Source: Cladophialophora immunda (taxonomy: Eukaryota > Ascomycota > Eurotiomycetes > Chaetothyriales > Herpotrichiellaceae). Taken from it: a stretch of 64,000 nt of DNA. Below the pieces are notes generated by a model. That model worked only from the letters and a program-made list of their open reading frames with translations. It searched no databases and was not told the DNA's origin. The first letter of the stretch is position 1. Each line of letters begins with the position of its first letter. The stretch is from the NCBI RefSeq assembly GCF_000835495.1, contig NW_015622542.1, positions 6,098,485 through 6,162,484 of the forward strand, given 5' to 3'. Positions 29,160 through 40,571 of the stretch are shown here, piece by piece. Both the position numbers and the translations under genes were made by a program.

Positions 29160-32016
29160 CTACAACTTGGGCTTAGGAGCACCCAAGAGCTCGGCTCCAG
29201 CACCGGCAATACATAGCTTGCCGGTCTCCTTGACCTTGGTCTGGAAGATGATCTTGTTACCCTCCTTCCACATCTCCGTCACCAAAGTCTGGCCTGGAAT
29301 CACGGTGCCAGCAAAGCGGACTTTGATGTTCTTGAAAAGACCGTATGTCTGGACAATGTGTTTGCCGCTGAAACCCATAAAGCAGAGACCGTGTAGGATA
29401 GGGTCCTTGAAGCCACCAACTTTGCTGAATTCAGGGTCAATGTGCAAAGGGTTCCGGTCGCCGTTCAGCCTGTACAGGGCAGCCTGGTCTTCTGAGGTCT
29501 TCTCCTCCACCACGGCGTCAGGAGCTCGCTTGGGAGGCTGGTAGACTATTGTTGCGTTGCCGCGGTTGGCTCCCTTCTTGGGTCCTCCGAAACCACCGGA
29601 CCCTCGGACGAAGACGGTGGACTCATTGTAGAAGACATCCTCCCCAGTCTTTGCGTCCTTGGTGATGGTACCAGTCACGACAATACCAGCATTGCCCTTG
29701 TCAACCACTTCTACTAGTCGAGGGTACGATATCAGTTTGGCGGCAGTCGGGATAGGGAACTTTCGAATCTCAAGATATTGTTCGCCATGGAGTAACATCA
29801 TAGGTGAGAAGTTCGGAAGAACCTCGTCCATCGAGAAAGGTGCAACGGCTCCGAAGAAAGGAATAACTCCAAACGTCGGCAGAACCTGGAAGTTGTCGTC
29901 GTTTTCGTAAACCAAGGGCAGTTGTGTTCTCCTTGCATTGAGGGACAGGTTGTAAAGGATGACATCCTTGTCGTCATAGACGAATTCAGTGCCGCTGGCT
30001 TGGGCTTTTTTAGCCTTTTCGATTGCCGCCAAGTAGTCTGTACCGGACTCTGATTTGTTGCTCTTGTTCTCCATGTTGGCCATAATAGATTTGAGACCAT
30101 CCTGGCCGCTCTCAGGGTAATCGGCTCGGCCATCATCGAAGTTGGTGATCCGGTCCCATTGCTCGACAACTTGCTCGGGTGTCAGCTTAACGTCGACAGG
30201 GAACCCGTGGCCCCCAGTTCTTTGCCATCGAGTGCGTGCTTGCCAGCCACTACCGACTTCAAAGAGAAGGCCTGTTGGCGGTTCCGGCACCTTGTCTGAG
30301 CATAACGCGAGCACAAGAGGAGCGACATATTCGGGCTTGAAAAGTTGCACTAATTCCTCGGGCAAGATACTGCGGGTCATTTGAGTCCCCGCGTTAGGTG
30401 CAATGGTGTTGACAAAGATGTTGTTCTTCCGGCCTTCTAGTGCTAGAGATCGAGAGAAGCCGAGTATACCGAGTTTCTGTCCAGATCAGCAGGCGCCCAA
30501 TTTGCAATCTGAGAAACTTACCGCAGCAGCGTAGTTAGCTTGACCAAAGTTCCCATAGATACCACTCGTGCTCGTGGTGTTCACAATCCGGCCATATTTC
30601 TGCTTGAGCATATATGGATATGCTGCCTTGGTCACTTTGTAGGTGCCACGGAGATGGATATTGATGATATCGTCCCATTGCTTGTCGTCCATATTGGCAA
30701 AAGCCTTGTCCCTGAGGATGCCTGCGTTGTTGATCAAGATATCGATTCTACCGAACGTATCGATGGCTGTTTTGACCACGGCGTCACCGTCTTCAACCGA
30801 GGCCTTGTTGCCGACAGCCTTGCCGCCGAGTTTTTGAATCTCTTGTACGACAGTGTCTGGATTCATCAGGTCATTTACGACAACAGAAGCGCCACGCTTG
30901 GCGAAAGCGAGACAGTAACCCCGGCCGAGACTGCAGGTGTTGTTAGTCAAGGTCAGTTGTGGAGAGCATCGGCAAAAACGTACCCAGCACCGCCGCCAGT
31001 TACCAGGACGACCTTCCCATCAAAGCGGATGTCCTCGCCTTGTTCATTGGGTGGCAGTTTCATTGATTCCTCAGCCTTGGTCACGAAATCGGCAACACCG
31101 TTGGGGTGTTCCGGCTCGGAGAAATCGCTGACCTGATCCCACTTCTTCAGGATGGCGCCGGGGGTGTAGGTGTCGTCAGCTTTGAGCAACAGGCCCTTGG
31201 CACGCTCCCATCTCAACTTGGCAATATGGCCTCCGCCAACTTCGAAGATCGAGCCGCTGGTATGTGTGTTGGACGGGTGGACCAAGACAGCCACGAGAGG
31301 CACCACCCAATCGGGCTTGAGGTTGTCAAGCACATCGGGAGGCATGACAGTCGCCGTCATTCGGCTGGCGGCAATGGGAGCAATGACATTGCAGATGATG
31401 TTATATTTGGCTCCTTCTTTGGCCAAGGTCTCAGTAAAACCAACTTGAGCCAGTTTCGCAGCGGAGTAGTTGCACTGGCCGAAGCTGCCGAACAGACCGG
31501 CGGCAGAAGCAGTGTTGATGACTCGGCCGTACTTCTGTTTCCTAAAATATGGCCATGCAGCTCTTGCACATTTGTATGCACCCTTGACGTGGACGGTGTT
31601 GATCAGATCCCAGTCGGAGTCCTTCATGTTCTTGAAGCTGACATCGCGGAGGATACCGGCATTGTTCAGGAGGACGTCAACGCGGCCAAAGTTGTCGATG
31701 GCGGTTTTGATAATCTTGTCGCCATTCTCGACACTGTCGTAGTTGGCGACTGCTTTGCCGCCAGCAGCTTTGATCTCATCGACCACGACGTCTGCGGCCT
31801 GGGACAAGGTCAGTGGATGCGGAGATGGTGCAGAGCATGTGACAATTTCAGACAGACCTTTGTGCCAGCACCCTCGCCCTTGAAGGAACCGCCCAAGTCG
31901 TTGACGACGACATTGGCACCTCTCGAGGCGAAGAAGAGGGCATATGCTTTCCCGAGACCACCACCAGCACCAGTGACCACCACGGTCTGGTTGTCGAAAC
32001 GTAATTCTTGCACCAT
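29160..32016 (-). CDS. FOX2: Peroxisomal multifunctional beta-oxidation enzyme (Fox2/MFE-2)
   Basis: Four exons: 32016-31858, 31798-30984, 30930-30522 and 30476-29160, with introns of 59, 53 and 45 bases; 899 residues. Two short-chain dehydrogenase domains come in tandem, each with a Gly-rich NAD site ([14 protein letters not shown] and VTGGGAGLGRGYCL) and an N-x-A-G motif. Each also has a Ser-Tyr-Lys active site ([21 protein letters not shown] and [21 protein letters not shown]). The C-terminal third is a MaoC-type 2-enoyl-CoA hydratase 2 ([14 protein letters not shown] ... [11 protein letters not shown]). The protein ends PKL, a variant PTS1 that sends it to peroxisomes. It converts trans-2-enoyl-CoA to 3-ketoacyl-CoA via the D-3-hydroxy intermediate in fatty acid beta-oxidation. 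It diverges from TDA10. The Pex24-family peroxin at the left edge is a functional relative, though not adjacent. Confidence 0.97.
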
Positions 32017-32861
32017 TGTCACCTGTTCAACTGTCTCTCATGCGTATTACGGAGAGTATTCTCTGCTCGACGACACACAGGAGAGGGAAGGGGAGAGGGA
32101 GGAGAGACGTCTTTGAGGGACCCAGCGCCGATATATGAACTGCGGCCGTAACACGGGGATGGGAGAGGGAGAAGCCGAAGAATGATGCCGGCAGGACTGG
32201 GAAGGGAGTAGTATCATCAAACAAAACACACTTGAGCTTCCCTCCTGCGAGAATGCCATGAACTGTGTGGCTATTGGGCGGGCCTCGGTGTCGTCAGTCC
32301 AAAAAGCTGCCGAGGCATCTGGTCACATGACGATTACGGATGGCAGCCCCACGACGCACCATCGCGCTGAGGTTGCTTCGACCCCTTCCGACAGCCTCCC
32401 ATCGGTGAGCGAAACATGATCCGAATCCCGCCCAGTTCTCGCCTCCACATCTGGTCCATCGGCATGTGAAATTCACCGCGCGGATGCTGACCAGCTGCTC
32501 CGTCAAAAGTGTGACCAGGCCAACAATAGGTCAACAGCTTGCACGAGCCAAAAGAATAATTCAACACCACACCTCCATTGATCTTGAGCAGTACATTGGA
32601 AACACTTTTCTACGAAGAAGTCGCGCGCCCAAACATACGACCTTTGCCGACACGGACAATTTCTCTCGACGGTCATTCAGATCGGAGTCGTCTCCGTCGT
32701 TGGAGCGGGTAATCTTCTAGCCGCAGCCATCTCTCAAATGTTGGGGGCATTAGCTGACAATTTCAATGAGAACACGAATGATATATTCCTTCCCTCTTCA
32801 GTGTCCTGAGACTTCCAAACATCTGCGTGACGGCCCTCGTTCTTGACAATAAGCGGACAAG
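32017..32861. promoter_or_regulatory. Divergent intergenic region between FOX2 and TDA10
   Basis: 845 bases between outward-facing start codons, with a GA-rich tract on the plus strand just upstream of FOX2 (about 32080-32112). No other gene is supported. Confidence 0.4.
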
Positions 32862-33806
32862 ATGCCCGAAATTCGCGATGACAAGGCCCAATACGTTGTG
32901 CCCTTTATTCTCTCCCTGCTTGCGGAACATCAGAAGGCATATTCGACGTCTTCGAATCCACCACCCTTCTTCATCGGCCTGAATGGCGTCCAAGGGGCCG
33001 GGAAGACGGTCCTCGTGGACATTTTGAAGACCACCTTGTCGTCACCGCCCCATAATCTTCCCGTAGTGGTCTTCTCCCTCGACGACCTCTACCTGACGCA
33101 CGCCGACCAAGTGGCCCTGGCGCAGTCGCATCCAGATAACCCGCTGTTGCAACACAGGGGACAGCCTTCGACGCATGATATTCCCCTTGCTCTTTCGGTG
33201 TTTGCGAGCCTCAAGCAAAACAGGCCAACTAAGATCCCGCAGTACAATAAAGCTGCCTTCTCAGGGCAAGGGGATCGGGTGCCCGAGAGCGAGTGGGAAG
33301 AGGTCAACACTGACCCGTCTAGCCCGGTGCGTGTGGTTTTATTTGAGGGATGGTGCGTTGGATTCCGCCCACTGGCTCAAGAAGCGTTGGGATCAAAGCA
33401 CGCGGCCGCCGTTGCTGCCCTGGAGAGCTCCACAGCCAACAGCCCGTACACCGGCCGCTTGGGACACAACACACTGAAATCGATCACGACCATCAATGAA
33501 GCCCTTAAGAAGTATGACGAGATAACCACTCAGCTCGACGCATTCATCCACATCGACGCCCTTGACTCTCAGTATGTGTACAAGTGGCGCTTGGAGCAGG
33601 AAGCCGGCCTCCGCGCAGCGAGGGGGAGCGGGATGACGGACGAACAGGTCAAGCATTTTGTAGACGGCTATTATCCTGCGTACGAGCTGTACACGGACAC
33701 ACTGCGGCAAGGGGTGTTCAAGGGCATCAAGGACGATTGGCAGGGCAAGCAGTTGCGCTTGGTGGTTGGGGAGGATCGCAAGGTGAGGGAAGTGGTGAAG
33801 ATCTGA
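32862..33806 (+). CDS. TDA10: Tda10/glycerate kinase-like P-loop ATP-binding protein
   Basis: A single-exon, 314-residue protein. The Walker A loop is GLNGVQGAGKT (residues 39-49); VVVFSLDDLYLTHADQVAL is the conserved substrate-side segment, and VRVVLFEGWCVGFRPL is the second phosphate/metal site. LDAFIHIDALDSQYVYKWRLEQE and the C-terminal FVDGYYPAYELYTD complete the pattern of yeast Tda10 and plant/fungal D-glycerate 3-kinases, the P-loop kinases related to phosphoribulokinase/uridine kinase. Length matches the family (about 290-320). The physiological substrate of Tda10 is not established, although plant relatives phosphorylate D-glycerate. Confidence 0.92.
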   Translation: MPEIRDDKAQYVVPFILSLLAEHQKAYSTSSNPPPFFIGLNGVQGAGKTVLVDILKTTLSSPPHNLPVVVFSLDDLYLTHADQVALAQSHPDNPLLQHRGQPSTHDIPLALSVFASLKQNRPTKIPQYNKAAFSGQGDRVPESEWEEVNTDPSSPVRVVLFEGWCVGFRPLAQEALGSKHAAAVAALESSTANSPYTGRLGHNTLKSITTINEALKKYDEITTQLDAFIHIDALDSQYVYKWRLEQEAGLRAARGSGMTDEQVKHFVDGYYPAYELYTDTLRQGVFKGIKDDWQGKQLRLVVGEDRKVREVVKI

Positions 33807-34840
33807 AATCGTCGCTTGGCCGGTTCCGGTTTGAAGAGGTGGCCCGCCAAAGGAAGGAGATCAACCTATCGCCTCGGTGATCAACTACAAATTAAGATAA
33901 GCTGGGCTTTCGAGGACAGTGTCAATCAATAGACGATGACGCCTCTGGAGAGGTACCGATGACGATCTAGCACAGAGCTCTCGCAGACTGGAAATTTCCC
34001 ACCCACCTGCTTGTCGTTTGGTTGCGCTTGGCCAGATGGAGGCAAATAGTAGGTGGAAGTGACGAGCTATCAAGTGAAAGATGTGCAGAGCGGTCCAGGG
34101 CGAGTCGCCAAACACAACTTGCCAGGTCTCTCGGTCCCCTTGCTCTCCAGAGTCTTGTTGTCCTCAGTCCACGACCCTCCTCGCACATCGGGTTTTGTGG
34201 GCAAATCGAGGATATCCTTGCATTCCGAGGCAAAAATACTATACCACATAGGCTGAAGTCCTCGTTCGGCTGTTTCAAGCTGGAACTCGTTGTGTGGAAC
34301 AAGACACTAGAGAAAGCCCTTTGATACTAAAAATCATCAATTCTGCGCAAGAATGTACTCCTGCAAGCGATTGTAGATGCGTGATAAAGAGTAGAACAGT
34401 CTACCTGCTGCTAGCTAAACGTGAGAAATCGACATGGGCCGATAAAAGAACAAAGTCGGGATCTGAGAAGTAAAGCACAACCTGTTTCGTTGGTGGCTGG
34501 TTGGCTTGAAGAGCTGGATTCGCCGGCAACTTGCTTCCGGGTTCAGTGAGAACAACGGATCGAGAAAAAGCATGACCGAAATCAAACATCCTGCCCCTGA
34601 AAGTGGCTACCTAGCAGCCTTGCCATCTGCTGCCAGTCGCGGGTGATTCCACCAATACTTGTGCCCTTCCCGCATTTACATACAAAGCCATACACTTGAA
34701 CATATTGACTGGCCATAATCGATTAATTTTCAATGCAACCACCCCCCACCCACGGATGTCCTATGCCCGAGAGGATGCTTTATGTTGCCGGAGCCGCATT
34801 CGCCTCGAGTATGAAGTCGTTGGGTTCTTCGGAAAACAAC
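33807..34840. other. Intergenic region between TDA10 and the FKBP gene (about 1 kb)
   Basis: The two flanking genes converge here. No frame resembles a known family and I find no tRNA-like element. Confidence 0.4.
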
Positions 34841-35889
34841 TTATGCCTTCTTGCCATTGATTCCTTGGAGATGGACGTCACTGATGCACCGTGTCAGCAT
34901 GTTGTTCTTGAGAATGGACTCATTCCGCAATCCGCGAGAGGACATCGCCATAGCGGCCTGAGGGTGGAACAAAGCAAACACGGACTCACAAGATGAGGGT
35001 GGCATTCTTAGGGATGAGGCCCGGGAAACCACTATATATCAGACCACTGGTCAGCACACGGGAGTCGAGAAGAAACGAACATTTTCGTCGAGTTTGGCGA
35101 GGAAATGAAACAAGGTCGGGTCGTATCTCGAGTAGATGGTGCTCTTCCTCCCAGTCTGAAGATGACACGACGCGAGGAATTCACCGAGTCTTCTCCGATC
35201 GACGACTCGACACGAGCAGGACGGTCTGCTATGCAAGTAAAGAGGGGGGTTTTGGTCGGTTACTGACCGATCGCCGTACGCCATATGCCTGAATCAATGT
35301 CAGCGTGTCAAGTTCATCTGTGGCCCCGACCATCGCCCCGGCCGGCCTGGCGGCCGAGGCTGTCACGTCTAAATGAGAAGTGACAAGAGGCAGCCTCGTC
35401 CGAGTTCTTCCCCGGAGCAGGATATCTCTGGAGGGTTTCCGCGATCACAGAAGCGACGGAATGAAACAAGAAGCCAAGACCTTGATAGAGACTCACCCTG
35501 GAATCGTCAATCTGCTCTTCTCACCCAACGACATCTGTGGCACGCCGTGATCCCAACCTGCAGGAACCCGCGTCAGAAGTGGCGGTTGGAAGTTTAATTG
35601 GGGTTGTAATCCGCACCTTCAATGACTCTGCCAACGCCAATCTGGGTCTTGAAAGCGCCCCGGCCGACAGAACTATCGAACCTGATGGAAAGGTCAGAGC
35701 AAGCCCTTGGGGGAAACCCGACGGTTGGTTGGGAGCGGGGGGGCCTTACTTGTCGCCCTTGTAATCTTGGTCGGGTTTTGAAGCATCGTACAACCAACCC
35801 GTATACTCGATACTGACCTCATCACCTTTTCTTGGATAGTCGGTCCCATTACCCTCGAAGAGGAGCTGCTTGTGGAACTGTGACGCCAT
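34841..35889 (-). CDS. FKBP-type peptidyl-prolyl cis-trans isomerase, six exons
   Basis: No long open frame covers this gene; it is rebuilt from exons 35889-35750, 35681-35617, 35557-35497, 35288-35268, 35031-34990 and 34880-34841. Introns are 68, 59, 208, 236 and 109 bases, all GT-AG. The 122-residue product has the whole FKBP12 fold in order: GNGTDYPRKGDEVSIEYTGWLYD, KFDSSVGRGAFKTQIGVGRVIEGWD, GVPQMSLGEKSRLTIPGHMAYGDRG, then FPGLIPKNATLIFDVHLQGI. The FK506-pocket residues Tyr, Phe, Asp, Val, Ile and Trp are recognisable in these segments. Exon 4 is only 21 bases (HMAYGD). A 15-20 residue insertion after YTGWLYD (ASKPDQDYKGDK) is typical of the fungal FKBP1B-like branch. It would act as a cytosolic prolyl isomerase and a likely FK506/rapamycin target. 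Confidence 0.88.
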
Positions 35890-37199
35890 GACTCTGCTGT
35901 CGAACTGGAGAGGTTGTTCTCTGAGGGCACTAGCAGTTGGGCGCGCTAGAAAGGGATCCGCGAAGAGGTTGCGAGAGACAAGTGCTCGGAAAGTTTGGGA
36001 GAAAGTGAAGAGAGGTCAGGCCTCAATATATCGGCAGCGGAAAGCGGTTGAGTTCCTAGGTCGGTACTACTATTGACAATCAGGAAACTAGTGGGGAAGC
36101 AGGGGCAACGGGGGTGGGCCAGTGGATGAAGTCACTCTTGTGATAGCAGGAATTCGAATTACGAGTCTGATGAAGACTGAGGGGACTTGGCAGGAACGCA
36201 GCCAGGGCTCTGAGGGACGAGCAAGAGCGAGTGAAAACAGCCGACTCCGACTAGTTCGCTGACGAGGGCGGTGGAGGAGGCGACGGTGTCACGGTACGCA
36301 GTGACGGTGGTGACGGGGACCAGTTAGCACCGTCAGAGGTCACATAAGCGGGCAGGATCAAGGGGGAGATATGCCTTTGCACAGCACCAACTATCGGTGA
36401 AATTCTGCGCGAATGAAACTCCGACCGAAGCAGGCCATGATTTTTGCAAAGCCACAACACCAGAAAACCCAGACAGAGGTATCCTTGTATTCTTGGTTGA
36501 GTTCGCACGTGTGAGTGGCAGACGCCGGCAAGGAATTGACTTCCCGAATAGACTCACACGCTGGCTCAGTCAGATGGACACACCCGGATTCGAGGGGGCT
36601 GAGCAGGATGGACGGCGAGGCGGGACAAGCACCCACAAGGCCAGCACAGCTGTGCTCAGAGATCCGAAGTTTGAACAAGTTGTCGGGGGACAGGGATGAG
36701 GGGCGCTAAACAAGCAGGGGTATAGGACACATGAAGACCAATCCATGCGAGGACGGGATCCGCGGGGGCTTGAGGAGGGGGATCTGTTGCATGGAAAAAC
36801 TTGAAAGGGGCAGGTACAGAAGAAAGTCTTCGGCTGAGATCGGATCAGCGAGCATTGAGTCAACACATGCATCGGACCTGCAGGATCAATTAGCGATGAA
36901 CTCTGTGCCGACTGGCAAAAGAAACGAAAGAGAAAAAAAAAAGGGAAAAGGAAGGTCCCAGATTCCGATCTTCTGAGGGAAAAAAAAATAGAGTAGCGAA
37001 CAACAGGCGAAGAGGCGCACCCAGAGGGTTTGGGGGCGCAGGCACTGCAAGGATGGGTGGGCCGACATATTCCCACCTCGGGGCCACACAGCGACGGGCG
37101 TGACACGGTGCCAGTACAATGGTTGTCGAGCGCGGGGCAGCCGCTCCAACTCCGTACCCGGGCTGCGCAGAGAAACCTTCATTCTCGAGCGTGAAGGAG

Positions 37200-37320
37200 G
37201 GGGGTGAGGGGGGTACGTAGGTACCTACGTAGGGTACCTCGTAGGTGGAGTGTAGAGTAGCGAGAAGGTTAGGTAGGTACATTCTGGGCAAGTACCTAGG
37301 TACCTGGGTACCCGTACTGG
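37200..37320. repeat. Cluster of TACCTAGGTA-like palindromic motifs
   Basis: Short elements built on taggtacctacgta, ggtacct and acctaggtacctgggtacc recur several times in 120 bases. Similar clusters occur at 49199-49515 and 62040-62106. Confidence 0.7.
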
Positions 37321-37515
37321 AGGACTGTGGGCTGATTTTCACTTTCATCTCACTTTTTGCCTCGTTTCCCCATCTCACCCTTCGATGCCCTCACTTGGCC
37401 AGAGTCACGCCCACTCCCATCCCCCCCTCTTTGATTTGGCCAAAGGGCAAGTCACCTTCCGTCATCGCTCAGCTGTTGTGTTCTGGTGTCATGACGTGAT
37501 CGGAGATGTCCCCTC

Positions 37516-37573
37516 CTGGTGCTGGTGCTGGTGCTGGTGCTGGTGTTGGTGTTGGTGCTGGCGCTGGTGCTGC
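37516..37573. repeat. (CTGGTG)n microsatellite
   Basis: About nine near-perfect copies of a ctggtg hexamer with occasional T or C substitutions. Confidence 0.9.
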
Positions 37574-39065
37574 GGAACCCTCGTGTTTGCCATCCCTCTC
37601 TGCCTCGACTTTTCCCACAAGTGTGTTCGCCTGATCAGGAAATGACTTGGAGTCTCCTCCTGTGCATCCTCCTCACTCGGTGCTTTGCCGCGACGCTGAT
37701 CAGGCGGGGGTGCCGTCGAGGCCGTGACCTCTCTCTCGATGGCTTCTGGTTCATCCTGCGTCGCTAGCGGGAGATACTGGCCCGCTAACTGCCTGTCTGC
37801 AGCATCTCGCGCTGGTGTTTGCTGATCCTCTCCCCGAACTTTGAGAAATGCTGATCGGGACAAGTACCCATCTCGAAGACGGCTCATAGTCTTCCAATCG
37901 TTGCTGGAATAATGCTTTGACTCACCGCTTGATAGGAATTCTCCAATCGCAGATTGCTGCCCGAACTTCCAAACCACCCCCCGTGTGCCTCCCTCACCAG
38001 CCGTCCTGACCAAACGAGTTTGCCGGCTGGCGATCACTACCTCCTCCATCATACATGAGCATCAGCCTTACCGAGATCTTGGTTTCCCAGGGAGCGGCCA
38101 TCCAATCCGAGCCTGACACATCGGTCCCGATGCATTTCGAGATTTTGTCCGAGTTGAGAATCAAAATCTAGCTATCCTCCTTCAACCTCGTATATGCGCA
38201 GCGGAAGACACATCCCTGCCATCTGCAGCGGTAATAGTCAGACATTAGAAATCGCAATTAGGTGGGGGTCATCCCAGTCCGTTGGGCTCACTGCCACCTT
38301 TTCATTCGACGCTTCCCGCACTCGATGCCGCTCCTACCAGCCTGGTCTTCTCGACCATGCTTTTGCCGGCGAATGGCGGTGCACGGGCACACCGATGTAC
38401 CTGGTGACTTGATTCACATGACCAGATACCCTCAGATGGGGGAGACGGCAGGCACAGCGCTCTCTCGGGGACCATGCTTCGGTCCACCCTCAAGCATCCG
38501 CTTATCCCCGTGGGCAGCACTGCGTCTCTTCCTTCGCTGGAAATACAAATCACTGTGCGCCTACATCTCACTTGTTGCATAGGCGCTGCCTCCTGAACCG
38601 CTGCTGGAACTTCGGATATCGTGCGACCTGCGGGCGTGTCGGTAGATAGTACGCACACGTCGACGTGCATCGGCCACATCGGGCCAAATCTGTCCTTTCC
38701 CAGATAATAGTTCAGCCAGGATACAACCTCATGAACCGACTACCACCATTGGAAGCCCGTAGTGGTGGTGCCTCAGATGACCTATCATCCCACGGCCCAG
38801 AACATTGGATCGAGTTCGCACGATTCCCAGTATGCAGTCTGGCTGATCTGGACCGCAGGAGTTCGCTATCGACACTTCCTTTTTGGGCATGACCATTTTG
38901 CTCTCGTGAGTTCCCAGAATACCTCGTGGCCAGACCGGGAACCACGGAGGACTAAAAACCTCCCACTTCCGCACACCCGACCACTGATTGGGATGTCAAA
39001 TATTCCAGGCCCTGTAAATGTGGTCTAGACACTATATCTCGTGCAGCTGTGGTCTAGTAGCCTGC

Positions 39066-39998
39066 TCATTGACTCCAAAACCTGTGTTCTCTAAGCTTTT
39101 TCAGCCCCATCTGCTCCTGGCGCAGTGTCTGAAAGCGAAGGTCGTGTATCGGGCTGTGGCCATCGCTGGGTTCACGGTGGCTCAGAAAAGTTACAGAGCT
39201 GATGCCGACCTTTTGCAAAAAGTCCAAGACGTGGGAGTAGCTATGGGCGATCTGATCCACGCCGTGACTGTCATCAGACAAGCAAAAGCGGATGTCTCTC
39301 TCCAGCGCAGCCTGGCAAATTTCTCCCTGGGGATATGGCTCGGCCATGCCCTTCCTCACTGCCGAAGAGTTGATCTCCAGTATCCCTCCGTACCTGGCAA
39401 TGCAGTCCAGATTCCTTGATATCCGTGCCCATACCCCCTTCATCCGCTTGAAACTCTGGTTCGGATCGTCGCTCTTCAGCCGGATGAGATCAAAGTGGCC
39501 GACCACGGGCGGCCTCAGGGCCTGCAGCATGGCAAATTGCGCGTCAAAGTAATCTTCAAAGATCCTCTCGTCCGTGCCGCCGGCCTTTGCCCGGGCGTCG
39601 TGGTACATGGCGTGGTCGTAGTCGATGGGGATCGTGTGGACATGGTGCACGGAGCCGACGAAGAAGTCGTACGGGTGCCTGTCCAGACTCTGCTTGATCA
39701 GGTCCTCGGACTCGGGTCGGATCCATTCGCCCTCGAACCCCAGGGGCAGCTCTATCCTGTCCTTGTACTTCTGGCGCAGGCGGAGGGCCTCGGCGACATA
39801 GGCGGCCTCGTTGGCGAAGTGCATCTCGAGCGTGTTGAGCTCCCCCGGGTACCGGTCTTGCTCATGCCGGGGCATGTGCTCGGTCAGCGCAAAGACGGAC
39901 ATGTTCTTGGAAATGGCCGTCTGGACCACATCTTCGAGCGAGTCGCGCGCGTGATCGGCACAAAATTGGCCGGAGTGCGAGTGATGGGAGAAGGGCAT
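39066..39998 (-). CDS. HIS2: Histidinol-phosphatase (PHP family)
   Basis: A single-exon, 310-residue protein of the PHP phosphoesterase class used by fungi for the eighth step of histidine synthesis, L-histidinol phosphate to L-histidinol. Metal-binding motifs: MPFSHHSHSGQFC (His5, His6, His8), FALTEHMPRHE, the Glu in LPLGFEGEWI, SVHHVHTIPIDYD, VVGHFDLIRL and CLSDDSHGVDQIAHSY. Length and order match yeast His2 (335). Cytosolic. Confidence 0.95.
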   Translation of the reverse strand: MPFSHHSHSGQFCADHARDSLEDVVQTAISKNMSVFALTEHMPRHEQDRYPGELNTLEMHFANEAAYVAEALRLRQKYKDRIELPLGFEGEWIRPESEDLIKQSLDRHPYDFFVGSVHHVHTIPIDYDHAMYHDARAKAGGTDERIFEDYFDAQFAMLQALRPPVVGHFDLIRLKSDDPNQSFKRMKGVWARISRNLDCIARYGGILEINSSAVRKGMAEPYPQGEICQAALERDIRFCLSDDSHGVDQIAHSYSHVLDFLQKVGISSVTFLSHREPSDGHSPIHDLRFQTLRQEQMGLKKLREHRFWSQ

Positions 39999-40444
39999 CT
40001 CTTTGGGGAGGCTTTTGCCCTCTTGAGTTGGAAATCCTGCTCAACAGCACAGCACCAAGGTCTCAGAGAATATTGTCGTAGCTTGAGCCGATGGGACAGG
40101 TGCTGTCAGCTTTCTCTTCAGGAATATACCGACTTTTGTTCGCCCTCAATGGTCCTGGGTCGAGGTCAGGCCTGATATGCGACTTCTCTTTGATTTCTTT
40201 CCAATTGCTCCTAGATAGCAAACACGGAGAGACGCACCAGTCTCGCCGTCCAGTCGTCGCCCTCAACCCCGAAGTTCTTCCGAACACCCTCAAACACCCG
40301 CGCCCCTACTACCCCTATTACCCCTCCCTCATCCACCCCCCAAAAAGGAAACCCACACACACACACACACACAGGGTGTGCTCTTTTCTCTCTCCTCCGG
40401 GAGCACATATCCCTCGTAGAACACACCAAAAAGATAAAAAAGAT
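39999..40444. other. HIS2 upstream region
   Basis: About 450 bases with a CA dinucleotide run at 40354-40372; no gene recognised. Confidence 0.4.
40354..40372. repeat. (CA)n microsatellite
   Basis: About nine CA units in a row. Confidence 0.85.
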
Positions 40445-40450
40445 AAAAAA
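40445..40450 (-). terminator. Pol III terminator of tRNA-Arg
   Basis: Six T on the minus strand directly follow the discriminator base. Confidence 0.75.
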
Positions 40451-40571
40451 CGAGGAACATGGGACTCGAACCCACAACCTTGGCTTGGCACCTGCCCTTC
40501 CAACCAACGACATGACGGTGAATGGGACACAAGTGTAGGAGAGCCACGCGCTACCATTGCGCCAATCCCCC
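40451..40571 (-). tRNA. tRNA-Arg(CCT) with a 49-base intron
   Basis: The cloverleaf is complete. The acceptor GGGGGAT/GTTCCTC has three G-T pairs; the D stem is GCGC/GCGC around AATGGTA; the anticodon stem TGGCT/AGCCA surrounds CTCCTA; the T arm is GTGGG-TTCGAGT-CCCAT. The anticodon CCT is at 40539-40537. The intron 40535-40487 sits at the canonical site after base 37. Mature length is 72 bases before CCA. The intron does not begin GT or end AG. A and B boxes are intact. Confidence 0.88.

Larger units (their letters stand above)
35890..39065. other. Gene-poor region of about 3.2 kb
   Basis: Apart from the FKBP promoter it holds a cluster of TACCTAGGTA-like palindromes (about 37200-37320) and a hexanucleotide repeat (37516-37573). 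One 187-codon minus-strand frame (38052-37489) owes its Gln-His tail to that repeat and is not accepted as a gene. Nothing else is recognised. Confidence 0.4.

Noticed and set aside
37489..38052. Minus-strand frame of 187 codons ending in a Gln-His repeat
   Set aside because: The tail is only the reading of the CTGGTG microsatellite, the rest is low in recognisable structure, and no homologous family comes to mind.
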